A DNA stretch of 64,000 bases from Anthostomella pinea. Its lineage: Eukaryota > Ascomycota > Sordariomycetes > Xylariales > Xylariaceae. The position numbers and the translations under genes were made by a program. Below, piece after piece: positions 46,565 through 57,324 of the stretch (the stretch's first letter is position 1; each line of letters begins with the position of its first letter). The DNA is taken from the NCBI GenBank assembly GCA_963556695.1, contig CAUWAG010000013.1:558001-622000 (forward strand), given 5' to 3'. Under the pieces are notes generated by a model that saw only the letters and a program-made list of their open reading frames with translations, had not been told where the DNA came from and made no database searches.

Positions 46565-46945
46565 TCACGAAAAACTGACAAACTTGGGATCCCGCGGCCG
46601 TCCATCCGCCGCGATGCCGTTCGCACTGAAGCGCTGCTCCATGTAGAGGCGGCGGGCCTCGTCGAACCGTACGCGGCGCTTCTTCATGATCTTCAGGATC
46701 TCCGTCTTGGCGGCGTCGTCGAGCCCCGCGCGCGCGTCGCCGGCGTCGACATTCCCGCCGAGGTCGAAGGTGCTGCTCGAGAGGCCGGCCTCCATGTCGC
46801 CGGCGAAGGACCCCGGAAGCCGCGAGTACAGGTGCTGCATGTTGTTCACGTTGGGCATCAGGTGCAGCCAGTGGGCGCGCGTCAGGTACAGGGCCGTGCC
46901 GGTGACGAGGACCATGAAAGTCAGGCTGTAGAGAAGGTATGGCAT
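46565..46945 (-). CDS. DUF2015 single-pass membrane protein
   Basis: Intronless, 126 residues. An N-terminal hydrophobic anchor (YLLYSLTFMVLVTGTALYLT) is followed by a soluble domain. The C-terminal block KIMKKRRVRFDEARRLYMEQ, then FSANGIAADGRPRDPKFVSFS, is characteristic of the fungal DUF2015 family, small conserved proteins of unknown function. Length and ending match the family. The start ATG directly precedes the membrane segment. Confidence 0.85.
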   Translation of the reverse strand: MPYLLYSLTFMVLVTGTALYLTRAHWLHLMPNVNNMQHLYSRLPGSFAGDMEAGLSSSTFDLGGNVDAGDARAGLDDAAKTEILKIMKKRRVRFDEARRLYMEQRFSANGIAADGRPRDPKFVSFS

Positions 46946-47528
46946 CTTGGTGGGTGTTCGGTGGAGGAGCGGGAGGCGATGGGGGTGGAAACAGGCCGAG
47001 GTGAGTCGCTGGTCGGTGCGAAAGTTGACAGAAGGAAAGGAAACGGTATTGATGGAAATAGCAGTATGATAAATGAACAGTGGTAAAATGAAAACGTTGC
47101 AGATGTGCCGTCGAAGTGGGAGCGCGATGCACAGAGTGCTATGCCCTGCGGATGAAGTTGGTCGGGCTTGCTCTCGAATCCGGAGATCGTGAGGCGTTGG
47201 TCGGATCTTGACACTGGAGGAATGGGCTGAGGGACTGATGGGCTAAGCATTCAAGCCTGGATGGCCGTGCTTTTGATGGATGCGTGTCACGCTACGGCCG
47301 CGTTGCTGACTAAATACATAGGTACGTACCTGAACATGCAATCAAGATGTGCTGCTAGTCCCGATCGAGCCAATTAAGCGACTCCCACACTTCAAGGTTC
47401 TTTGCGGTGCAGTGCCAGTCAAGCATCGAAATCAGTCGACAGTAGCGCCTCAATCACCGAACCGAAAACGAACTTCTACTTTCGAGATCCGACCACCCGA
47501 CGACACCGTAATCCCCAGCATATCCAAA
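46946..47528. promoter_or_regulatory. Divergent promoter DUF2015 gene/RPL28
   Basis: 583 bp between two divergent start codons. It carries both promoters; no specific site is identified. Confidence 0.45.
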
Positions 47529-48282
47529 ATGGCCGTCTACGCAAGCCCCCTGGTCTCCTCAGACCTCGTCTGGCAGATTGTCCGTGAGTCGAGACCCAGT
47601 GGGAAGTGGGAGACTGTCTGGTCTGGGCCGGAGCTGATGGGTTGGAAACTGCAGGAAGCAACAACTCTTACCTCGTCAAGAGAAAAGAGGCCGGCGGAGT
47701 CCAGCTGTCGCGTGACCCCCTGAACCTGACCAACAAGCACTCGCGCAAGGTGAGAAAGGCGACATTCCCGGAAACACAACATCTGGGGCAAAGGAGCTAA
47801 TAGAAGCCTAGTATGCCGGTTTCGTGAACGACAAGGTACGCGGATGATTTCTACGACGACCGACTCACGACGAACTTCGAAGAACTCACAATTGCGATTT
47901 CTAGGCTATCGGTGTCGTCGCTGCTGAGAAGGGTGGCGTCAAGGTCATCAGCAAGAAGGAGTCTGCCGCGCAAAAGCCGGGCAAGACCACCGTCGAGAGC
48001 TCTTACCACGGTGGCAAGTCCGCTCGCAAGTCAGTGAACCCCATGCCCACGCCGAGTTGGCAGTTGGTACGGAAGGGGAGGTATGCTGATATGGCAATTT
48101 GATACAGGACCTACAAGGCTGTCGCCAACCGGGCCGCCAAGTCCGGCTACCGACCCGACCTCCGTGAAGCCGCCGTCGCCCGTGTGTCCGCCATCCGAAA
48201 GTCCCAGCTGGAGCCCAAGCCCACCCCCGAGAAGAAGCCCCGTGGCAAGAAGGCCAAGAAGGCCACCTCTGAGGAAGCGTAA
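47529..48282 (+). CDS. RPL28: 60S ribosomal protein L28 (eL28)
   Basis: Five exons, 47529-47583, 47655-47749, 47812-47835 (only 24 nt), 47905-48029 and 48108-48282, give 157 residues. Spliced sequence reads SSDLVWQIVRSNNSYLVKRK, EAGGVQLSRDPLNLTNKHSR, then YAGFVNDKAIGVVAAEKGGV, the eL28 family pattern, with a Lys-rich tail (KKPRGKKAKKATSEEA). It is a structural protein of the cytosolic large subunit. The high intron count with a micro-exon is usual for mould ribosomal protein genes. Confidence 0.97.
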
Positions 48283-49688
48283 AGGGTGTTGGTGTGATGG
48301 CTGAGGAGGAGAGCATGTAGAGCAGAGCATCGGATTTGCCAGACTAGGCTACGTCGACCGACGTATGGTAGGCATATTGCTCCATATGCAATTAGTAGTC
48401 AATCAAACCCCAAAGTTCAGGGGCTACTACCAATATCTACAAGCTTTGCGCCATTTGAGTGATTTGGATTGCTGCCTACCCGGTCGAGGGAGAAAAACTC
48501 GAACTGGGCAGTGCCATCCGAGGGATTTGTTGCTGATGCGTCCCATAGGATCGGAACTCATGTGATGAGCAGTACAACCCACCTCAAGCCATGGATGAGT
48601 TATTTTCGTCCCAGGGCTACCACCTACCTACTGTCTCGAAAGAGAAACTCCAAGTAGGACAAGACACATAATGATGACCCGGCTGTTTGATGCCGCAAAC
48701 ACCCAGTCGTCCACCTTGAAGCCTCCGACCATTTCCGATGCCGAGTATGAGCCTCGGCATGGAAAGGAAGCGAAGCACTTCGGATAATGGTGCGGATATT
48801 TGGAGCCGTCTGGAAAGTGCAGTTCGGTTGACATCGCAGGCAGCTAGAGGATTACCCGTGACGGCCGGGCGTCTGCGGAGAGCCGTAGACTGTAGACTGT
48901 AGTGCGAGGTTACTGCAAGCCACAAAGGTTATGGACTCGTCCTTGGCGCGTCTGACGATGCGCGCTTCCAAGACGGTACCTTAGCTTTCGTGATTTTGCT
49001 CAAAATAGGCGCATGGACTGGGTCAAGCTGCGGCGTATCTGTCTTATTAAACCTGGAGATGATGACATGTGGTTTCACTGGAAGTCCTGCATGGTAGGAA
49101 GTCCGAAGCGGAGGGCAGGGGGGAGTGGTGGGGGTTCTGGCGGTACCTAGATTGTAGATGGCGCTGAAACCCCGCTACACGCCATACCGCATTGAAGCTG
49201 TGGTGGGCTGCGCTGATGTGGGCACTGGGTGGGATGTGAAGGAAGCTCCCCTCAGCCCCTCACCAGCTCCCCCGCCATCCGCCATCCGCCATCATCCCGT
49301 CCGATCCCTTTACACGCATCCATCACCACGGGACTCCCCTCCATCCATCCATCCATCCATCCATCCCAAAACAAACATTCATATTCCTGCTCCCCGGACT
49401 CGACCGACCTCCACCCATCTATATTTAACAAGGTTTGTGGCTCTCTCTCTCTCTCTCTGTTGCCCGTGTTTCACATGCTTTGTTGACATCCTACGATTCT
49501 CCCACTCTACTTACTGCAGACCATTCTTCCCACTCTCTCCTTCTCCCACTCGATGTACCCTCAAGAACACACCTTCAACACCTTCGAGTTCGACACTCTG
49601 ACTGACGGACGTTAATCAAGACCCGTCTTGACACTAGACGATACACCCTGAACATAACAACCTAACCCACCTCAACAATACCGCAAAT
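48283..49688. other. Intergenic region, promoter of MDH
   Basis: 1.4 kb without a supported gene. The MDH leader region holds a ccat microsatellite (49341-49367) and a ct run (49440-49458). Confidence 0.5.
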
Positions 49689-51025
49689 ATGGTCAAAGCT
49701 GGTACGTACGGAGAAGCTCAACATCACCAACGCATGTTATATACCGATCACAGATGATTGAAAGTCATGTCTAGTTGTTGCCGGCGCCTCGGGCGGTATT
49801 GGCCAGGTCTGTTGCCACCAACCTATTTATATGGAGAGCTTCAATTTAACATATCACAGCCTTTGTCCCTCTTGCTGAAGCTGTGCCCCCTCGTTGACGA
49901 GCTCGCCCTCTACGATGTTGTCAACACCCCCGGTGTTGCTACCGACCTGTCCCACATCTCCTCGACTGCAGTAAGTCGAACTCCTTTGCCCATAACACAT
50001 TGTACAAACCTGACACAAGGAATAGAAAGTCACCGGCTACCTCCCCAAGGATGATGGTGGCAAGGCAGCGATGAAGGATGCGGACATTATTGTCATCCCC
50101 GCCGGTATTCCCCGTAAGTAAAGAAAAGCCTGCGCTCACCGCAAGAAAACCACTCATATAGAAAAACCTGCAGGGAAGCCCGGCATGACCCGCGACGACC
50201 TCTTCAAGATCAACGCCGGTATCGTCAAGGGTCTGATCGAGATCGCCGCCGAGGTTGCTCCCAAGGCCTTCATCCTGGTCATCTCCAACCCCGTCAACTC
50301 AACCGTTCCTATCGCTGCCGAGGTCCTCAAGGCCAAGGGAGTATTCGACGCCAAGAAGCTCTTCGGTGTCACCACCCTCGACGTTGTCCGTGCCGAGACT
50401 TTCGTTGCTGAGATTGGCGGCCAGAAGACCCCCTCGGACCTGACCGTTCCCGTCATCGGTGGTCACTCGGGAGAGACCATTGTCCCTCTCTTCAGCAAGA
50501 TCAGCCCTAGCGTATCCATCCCCGACGAGAAGTACGATGCTCTGGTCAACCGTGTACAGTTTGGTGGTGACGAAGTCGTCAAGGCCAAGGACGGTGCTGG
50601 TTCCGCCACCCTGTCTATGGCTTTCGCTGGCTACCGGTAAGATGTGTGGTCGATCCTCTGAAGCCACATAGCTGACTCTTGTCTAGCTTTGCCGAGAAGT
50701 TGTTGAAGGCCGTTAAGGGCGAGAAGGGCCTTGTTGAGCCCAGCTTCGTCTACCTGCCCGGTGTTCCGGGAGGTGAGGCTATTGCCAAGGCTACCGGTCT
50801 TGATTTCTTCTCCGTCCCTGTCGAGCTCGGCGTAAGAGATTCCCCCTTGCCACCACATCTATCACATGCTGACCACTCTAGCCCTCCGGTGTTGAGAAGG
50901 TTACCAACCCCCTCGAGGGCATCACCGACAAGGAGAAGACTCTGGTGGATGCCTGTGTCTCGGGCCTGAAGGGCAACATCGAGAAGGGAGTCACCTTCGC
51001 CAACAGCACTCCTGAGCAAAAGTAA
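49689..51025 (+). CDS. MDH: NAD malate dehydrogenase, non-mitochondrial type
   Basis: Seven exons: 49689-49701, 49775-49806, 49860-49970, 50026-50113, 50174-50636, 50687-50831 and 50882-51025; 331 residues. It interconverts malate and oxaloacetate with NAD. Visible are the Rossmann glycine motif [15 protein letters not shown] (8-22), the active-site loop [28 protein letters not shown] and the catalytic-His motif [12 protein letters not shown]. There is no mitochondrial presequence ([12 protein letters not shown]), so the cytosolic/peroxisomal form is likely. As read it ends in STPEQK. A donor GTAAAT overlaps the stop (51022) and pairs with an acceptor TTTCCGCATAG at 51245; splicing gives ...PEQKL with a stop at 51250-51252, a possible weak PTS1-like end. 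Confidence 0.95.
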
Positions 51026-51252
51026 ATCCCCCCCCCTGATTTGACTTGGGATAAATGGTCCGGCGTATCAAATTTGCCTGTGCGCTGCAGCTTTGCCTTG
51101 ATGGGACACATTCATTCCCCTGATTCGATTTGTGGGTAACTGGCTTGGCGTAGAGAAAGACAAAAAATTGCCTACTAAACAAGAACCAAAGACAGTCCAG
51201 ATATGAATTGAGACTGGGTGACTGATTGTTTGTGTTTCCGCATAGGTTGTGA

Positions 51253-51676
51253 AGATGACGTGACCGGCCCCGAATAAGAGTTCTTACGCTACCATGCTCC
51301 CGTATACCAATCAAGATACCTTAAAAGGCTCGTGGAGGAACTGGAACAAGGCAGCAGCAGTGTCGGACTGTTGCGAGGATGTGGTGGTGTGAATAGGGTG
51401 TGGCCTTGCCCACACGGGTGACTGTGTAGGAGCTGGAATAAACACCAGGACTTCATTGTAGATATCAAACAGCTTTCCCCGACCAACGCCGATTAGTCTA
51501 GATGCAAATAACACCCGTTTCATACGCCGTGCCTATGCCATACTCCTTCCTTACTGAATCTGCGAACTGCAGACAGGCAGATTGTGATCCTCCGTAACTC
51601 CTATGTACCACCGTTCCAGGGCAATGATTCCGCTGGAGACACCAATGACCCCTGTTCGTACTTGAAACGAGACAGA
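51253..51676. other. Convergent 3' intergenic region
   Basis: 424 bp between MDH and TRS33, presumably 3' UTRs; nothing else seen. Confidence 0.5.
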
Positions 51677-52700
51677 TCATTGCTTCGTGGGTATCGTCTT
51701 GATCTGGAAGACGGCGCCCGGCAGCTCGCTCGACTCGGCCTGCACCGTGGCGTTGATGCCCATGGCCGACAGGGCGCCCTTGAGTATGCCGCAGGGGAAC
51801 CACAGGAACTATGCCAACACACACGGCGGTCAGCGTCGGGTTTCTCTCTCTTCTTGGTACTTATTGACACAGCCAGTGTGTGTGGATAGAGAGAAAAGGG
51901 AAGAGTAGAACGTACAGGTTGCGCCCGCGCGACGGCCTGCCCGCCCGCGTCGGTGCTCATGCGCGACAGCGGCCGGAACGAGTTGTCGGTCAGCACATAG
52001 ACGCCGCGGTGGTTGGTCTTGAGGTTGTCGACCTGCTTCTTGAACACCAGCATCCACAGGTCCTTGCACACGAACTTGATGGCGTCGAGCGTGTCGTTGA
52101 AGCGCGGGCGGTCGCGGGAGAATCTGTGTTTTAGTAACGGGGTTCTTGTTAGCTTGGTGGTCTCTGTGTCTGTGTCTTTCTCTTTTTACTTTTTCTTTCC
52201 CTGTGAAGGCGAAGAGAGGTGTTTGGGTGTTGGGTTGGTCGGCTGATTGATGGTTGATGTAGTTGAGGTAGGAATATGGGAAAAACAGGGACATACCGCT
52301 CAACAAGCCCCAGCCCGACCCGATACCCCAGCGTCTCAAGCCGGAAAAACACAGCATCGCGCTCCTCATCCTCATCCAGCCTGCTGCGCGAGCTCGTCGC
52401 CGGCCCCGTTCCCATTCCCGTTCCTGTGCCCGTCCCGGCCGTCGAGCTCGTATCTCCTCCTCCCGCAACACTACTACTCCCACCACCAGCCGCATCCACA
52501 CTACTCCCAGTCCTACTCGCCGCTTCGGAAGAAACATCGGGGTGTGGCGCGCTGTCGGCCGCGGCGGCGTCCAGCTCGTTCGCGATCCGGTACGCCATGG
52601 GCACGAGCTCGATCAGCAGCAGGTCGAGGCACGAGGTGCCGACGAAGGTCGCGCTCGGGTCGCCCGCGTTGAAGGGCGGCATGGGCTGGTCGAAGGACAT
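51677..52700 (-). CDS. TRS33: TRAPP complex subunit Trs33 (TRAPPC6)
   Basis: Three exons (minus): 52297-52700, 51916-52123 and 51677-51808; 247 residues. TRAPP is the tethering complex and Rab exchange factor of the early secretory pathway. It is Bet3-like: TSCLDLLLIELVPMAYRIA near residue 25, LETLGYRVGLGLVERFSRDRPRF across the first splice, KFVCKDLWMLVFKKQVDNLK, NHRGVYVLTDNSFRPLSRMS and the end FLWFPCGILKGALSAMGINA. A Ser/Gly/Thr-rich low-complexity insert (about 55-105) separates the first helix from the rest, a common feature of mould orthologues. Confidence 0.92.
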
Positions 52701-53643
52701 GGCGTCGTCGTCGTCGTCGTCGTCTGCTGTGCCAGTAAATCGGTGGTGGTCTGTGTTTTCGGCTCAGAGGATGGCGTCTCGGGGGGAGGAATAGGACGGG
52801 TGCCGTCTCGGCGCATTGGGGGTTGCGCGTCGCGGCGGATCTTTGGGGGAGGCAGACTTGATATCTTGTCGGTTCCCCGTGCTCCGTTAGACCGTTAGAC
52901 CGTTAGATGCTGAGATCACAATTCGCTACTGGATTCGTCTGGAAGTTGTCGTCGGGTCTGGCAGTACTTGGACGACTTGAAGACAGACTGATTAATAGGT
53001 GGGTTGGTCGACAGGGGTGAAGCTCTGGAGAATGGAGCTCTACTTTAGCGCTTGCTGGAATGACACTGGTTTACATGCATAACCTCGCCCGAAACTTGGG
53101 TCTGGCTCTACAGCATACTGTCAAAGGCTTCATGCAGTTAATTCACCGAGTCAAAAAAGTCAATCTCGCATCAAAAACCGTCTTTTTATTCGGGAATGCT
53201 TCGCAGCTCATCATTCAGCGCTCGTATCGTGATGACCAGACGTATACCAGTGTCTGAAGAACGCCATATCTCTGATCCAGCCAATTCCAGCCAAATTTCC
53301 CCTACGAAATGCAATAGGTATTTGCCATCAACGCCGAGTCGCCTTGCCACCCCCCTATCCCTATCGATGTGAGAGCGCCTGAAACGGAGGCTTGAAATCG
53401 CCGTTTATGTACACAGAGTATTGGTCGAGAAAGAGAACGCAAGAAGCAGGCGATAATCCGTTTTCGGGCGCTCGCGTATTGACAACCTTGCTAAAGGAAT
53501 GACACGAGCTCCAAAGCTCTATGATTCATAGCCTCGCTCCCCTCCGGTAGTATCCTTCGAGTGAGTGGTTAATCCAGTGAGGGCTCCGAGCGAAGCTCCA
53601 GGCACTGAATCAATTGTCACACGCGCATGCGGACCACATCATC
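52701..53643. other. Intergenic region
   Basis: 943 bp between TRS33 5' end and the SUMO ligase 3' end; no gene seen. Short imperfect repeats (ccgttagac) are near 52884-52905. Confidence 0.45.
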
Positions 53644-55829
53644 CTAGTAACTAGCAGCGGGAGGATAACCAACAGTTGCAAGGGTACTGCTGCCGTCGAA
53701 TGATGTTCCCTGGTTCTGCCTCTTGGGGGGTCGAACGAGAGGCGCGTCATCCTCGTCGCTACTGAGGGTGAGGTCGATAACCTCCGGTGCCGGTCTCTTG
53801 TGGCTTCCGGATCGTGGTGCACTCGACGGCTCTCGGGAGGCACTGCTGGGTGTCCCATTGGCCATCGAGGCATTGGTCGGTGTGTTGTAGGCGCTCAGTC
53901 CTCCACTCGGACCGCCAAATGCTCCGTTGCCGTAACCACGAGAGTTAGTGACGACGGGAACGTCGTCATCGTCATCGATACTGGTGCTAACGCCAGAATA
54001 CCGCGACTGCTTCCGTTCGGGTTGCGATGATTGCGTCTTCCACTGACCGTCAGGCTCGATGGTGACCTGCTCCAAGGACTGTGAGGTATTCTCCAGGATG
54101 TCTCGAACGTATTCGTCGACAGCGAGATTATCGAAGGGTGCCGAATTGTTGCAGATCGGACAAATCCACTGAGGGCCTTGCTCCTGCAACTGCAGGTACG
54201 AGTTTGCATCGAAGCATTGGACATGGTTGCAAAGGACAGATCGACACGGTACACGCAATCTGGTGTAGCTCAACGGACACTTCAGGGATAGAACTGTCGA
54301 TGTCGCAACTACATCAGGGTCATTGGCCTTCTTGGTCACTGCGGAATCTTTTAGTATACTGACATATCCGGAGAAGGGGTCTGGACATACTCTCGGTGAT
54401 TACTGAGGCCTTTGCAATCTTCTTGCCCCTGATCTTAGTAACAAGCTCGTCGACAGCGACCATTTTGCAGAGGAAAAGCGCCAAGTAGTACTTCTATCAC
54501 AGCATTGTTAGCAAGCCATGCGACGAATTGGAGTCACCACTTGGATCCGATGATAATTCTGCTCACTTGGGCCGGACGCGGGTTGTGCTTCTTCACCTTA
54601 TTCGTCAGGGCATAGGTAAACTCGACAGTGTTCGCGTACTGCGTCTGCTTGAAACGTAGAGAACCTGTAATGTCCACTGGGCGGGTGGTTCCTGGTTTAC
54701 CCTTGAGACCACGCAGGTTTGCCTTGATCTCACCCCCGTTTACCTTCAACTCGGACTGGTGGGGGAAGGCGACATCCTGCATACCATGGTTGTCGCCGGC
54801 GCAGAAGACCATGACTCTGTATGACTTGTCGACAGGGCAACGAGAGAGGGCTGGGTAATCTCCGACTCTGATGTTCATAGTGATCGAGTTCCTATGCTGA
54901 CTCATTACTGTAAGAGACCTGTTAATTCGGCTCGTGCTACGATGATGGGGTGCGCGCCAAAGAGCGCCTTACCGTCGCAGTTGCGGGTTTCGCCTATTCT
55001 CGACTCGATGGTGTAGAAGGGGCTGGACTTGAACTGAAGACCGAAGGGATCGTGAGTGGCTGCCCTGTACCCACTGGCGCTGCTGGCGGTCCCATCGCCA
55101 TATCCATGAGCCGGCGTCGGCACAGCAGGGGTTGCTGCGCCGTAGGGTGCCTGCGAGTAGGGATAGCCACCTGCGGATGAAGAGCCGCCGGCCATATTTT
55201 CCGTGGTTGAGGGGCTTGAACGAGCTTTGTCCAGTTTTGTGATGGTGTCCTTGATCCGCTTGAAGTTTGCGAGATCCGTAGCGTGATTCTCGAGGAGGGC
55301 TGCAGCGCGGAAAATCGAAGTCAGTCAAGATGAGGTACCTACAGGTAGTAGAAGTAGTCACAAGGGTTGGGGTGAACAATGAGAATTGGACAGGGGAGCA
55401 GGAATTATACCACCACTGGCAGTGGTGGTTGATAATGGTGGGAGATTTGGTCGTGGTGCGCGCGCAGCGTGTGTTTGCCTGTGTGGGTGTGATTTGGTGT
55501 GGTTTAAAGGTGCTCTCGGCCCTCTTTGCGCCTCGTGAAAGTCCTCTGGCAGCAGCAACACCAGGTTTCAATTCCAGAGGCCTCAGGCAGCCAATTCAAA
55601 GATACCCGCATCCATAGGTACCGAGGTACCCACACACCCACACCCACGAGCATGCGCGCGCACCTCAAATAGAGTCTTGGGACGTACCGTTCTTGATGCG
55701 GGTCTGTAATTCGGCCTTGACACCACTCGTCCGCAGTCCGTGGGTGCTGCAGATGTTTTGCAGTTGTCTGTTGAGGAGGCCGTTCACAATGCCTACGAGC
55801 GGTCGGATCTCGTTGTTGGAGGAAGCCAT
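53644..55829 (-). CDS. SUMO E3 ligase, Siz/PIAS family
   Basis: Five exons (minus): 55688-55829, 54973-55299, 54567-54907, 54391-54493 and 53644-54338; 535 residues. Domains run in PIAS order. SAP: residues about 10-47 (VNGLLNRQLQNICSTHGLRT). PINIT: about 140-290 (MNIRVGDYPALSRCPVDKSY, then KKHNPRPAQKYYLALFLCKM). SP-RING: about 323-375 (LKCPLSYTRLRVPCRSVLCN, HVQCFDANSYL, WICPICNN). Near the C-terminus EVIDLTLSSDEDD is a good SUMO-interacting motif. It directs SUMO from Ubc9 to chromatin and DNA-repair targets in the nucleus. The tail is otherwise disordered. Length fits Pli1/Siz proteins of moulds. Confidence 0.93.
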
Positions 55830-56732
55830 TGTTGCTTGCTACCGACGAAGGCAGGCGCGGGCTCTCGAGCTGTTCCGCCTCATGGGGAAGGTTCCGCCCT
55901 CCCCTCGTTCGCTCTTTCCGCCCTCTCGCGCTCTCTCCTTCTTGCCCTTCTTGCGGCTGCTCCTTCTAAGGTACAGCGCTTGTTGGCAGCCTCGTCTCAG
56001 GATATAGGTATCGATGCGCTGAGCGAATCAGAACAGCCCGTGATTGTCGGTTGCCCGTTGCCCGTAGGAAGTCTAGTAGAGCCGCTCTGCCAATGCTGTC
56101 CCGATCGGGTGTTTGAAGTTGCCGGGGAATTCGGAGTACTCGAGGATCGCTTACTCGACTGTGCGAATCTATACTGCGAGGTAGGTAGCGTTTCGTGTTT
56201 CTCGAAGCTAGACTGTGAAGAAGATCATGAGCCCATCGCAGTGGCAAATGTGCAACAAACAAAAGCAAGTTTAAAGCATGAGACGAGGGGCGGGACGTCG
56301 TTGTTGAATGCTTTCCGCACAAGGCAAGGCTGTCATCACTAACAAAGGTCCAAGCACATGTGCAGCCGCGGACCTGCGTTGTCAGTCCAGTATTAATCAC
56401 GAAAACTCACCGCCTGCTGCATGGAGAACCGTTTGCCGCCAATTCATTTTGCCAAGAGTTCTTAGCGTATCATTATGCCTATCGACCTTATCTCCCCGCC
56501 AAAACTTTCTCGATACCTTCGATCAGTGCTGTAGCCCACCCACCACCAAGAAGACTGGCTGTCAAACACCATCACCTTTCGAGACCATTCGTTCAATTTG
56601 TGCTTGTGAATTCTATTGCGGTACGTCCAATTTGAAAGTGTACTCGACATCCCACGAACAATTGACTGACCCTACGAACCAGACTCGCCATACCACCCCT
56701 GATCCCAGGTTACTCCAGCCTCGAAATCCACA
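55830..56732. promoter_or_regulatory. Divergent promoter SUMO ligase/UPF0642 gene
   Basis: 903 bp between two divergent starts; it must hold both promoters. No gene of its own is supported. Confidence 0.4.
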
Positions 56733-57163
56733 ATGGCCAAGAGCTCGCGCGCCAGCACGCGCAAGGCGAACAACCGAAACCTGAAGTCCAAAGTCTTCGG
56801 ACCCATCGAGGCAGCGCGCAACGAGCGTCTGTCCGCCAAGCTGATCGAACTGGCGGCGCAGCCCAAGCCCGAGCACGAGGAGGAGATGAAGATTGTGGAG
56901 GAGGACGACACCAAGGCGGACGAGGAAGCTGCAGCGGCGAATGACGACAGTAAGTAACTATTGGTCGAACCTGTTTGGGGAACAGGACAGGCATATAAGT
57001 GTAGTTCTAACTACTTGTGGCAGCAGCAATGGACCTTGATAACGCCAAGTCTGCTGCAGCGTCGAGCAAGCGGACCGACAAGAAGCGCATCGAGAAGCGG
57101 AGAAAGAACAGCAAGATCGTCTTCCCCAAATACGGGGACAAGAAGACGAAGAAGAGAAGATGA
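56733..57163 (+). CDS. UPF0642/DUF2423 nucleolar protein (YBL028C-like)
   Basis: Two exons, 56733-56949 and 57024-57163, give 118 residues. The N-terminus MAKSSRASTRKANNRNLKSK, with VFGPIEAARNERLSAKLIEL, is the DUF2423 signature. The middle is acidic (EEEMKIVEEDDTKADEEAA) and the end is strongly basic (KRIEKRRKNSKIVFPKYGDK and KTKKRR). Yeast YBL028C is nucleolar and linked to 60S biogenesis. The acceptor could be CAG at 57023 or three bases later (CAGCAG, NAGNAG type), changing one residue. Confidence 0.87.
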
Positions 57164-57324
57164 AGCAGCAGCATTGCATTGCAGATGCAATAAGAGGGGA
57201 AATAGTCATCTTGAGGTGGGGGTGAACATCGCTTGGGCGTTTGGTTGCTTTTTCTCGTGGTACACCTAAATCTACATGAAGCTGTACAATGATACCCTTT
57301 AATGAGCTTGTTGGTCCTCTACTG

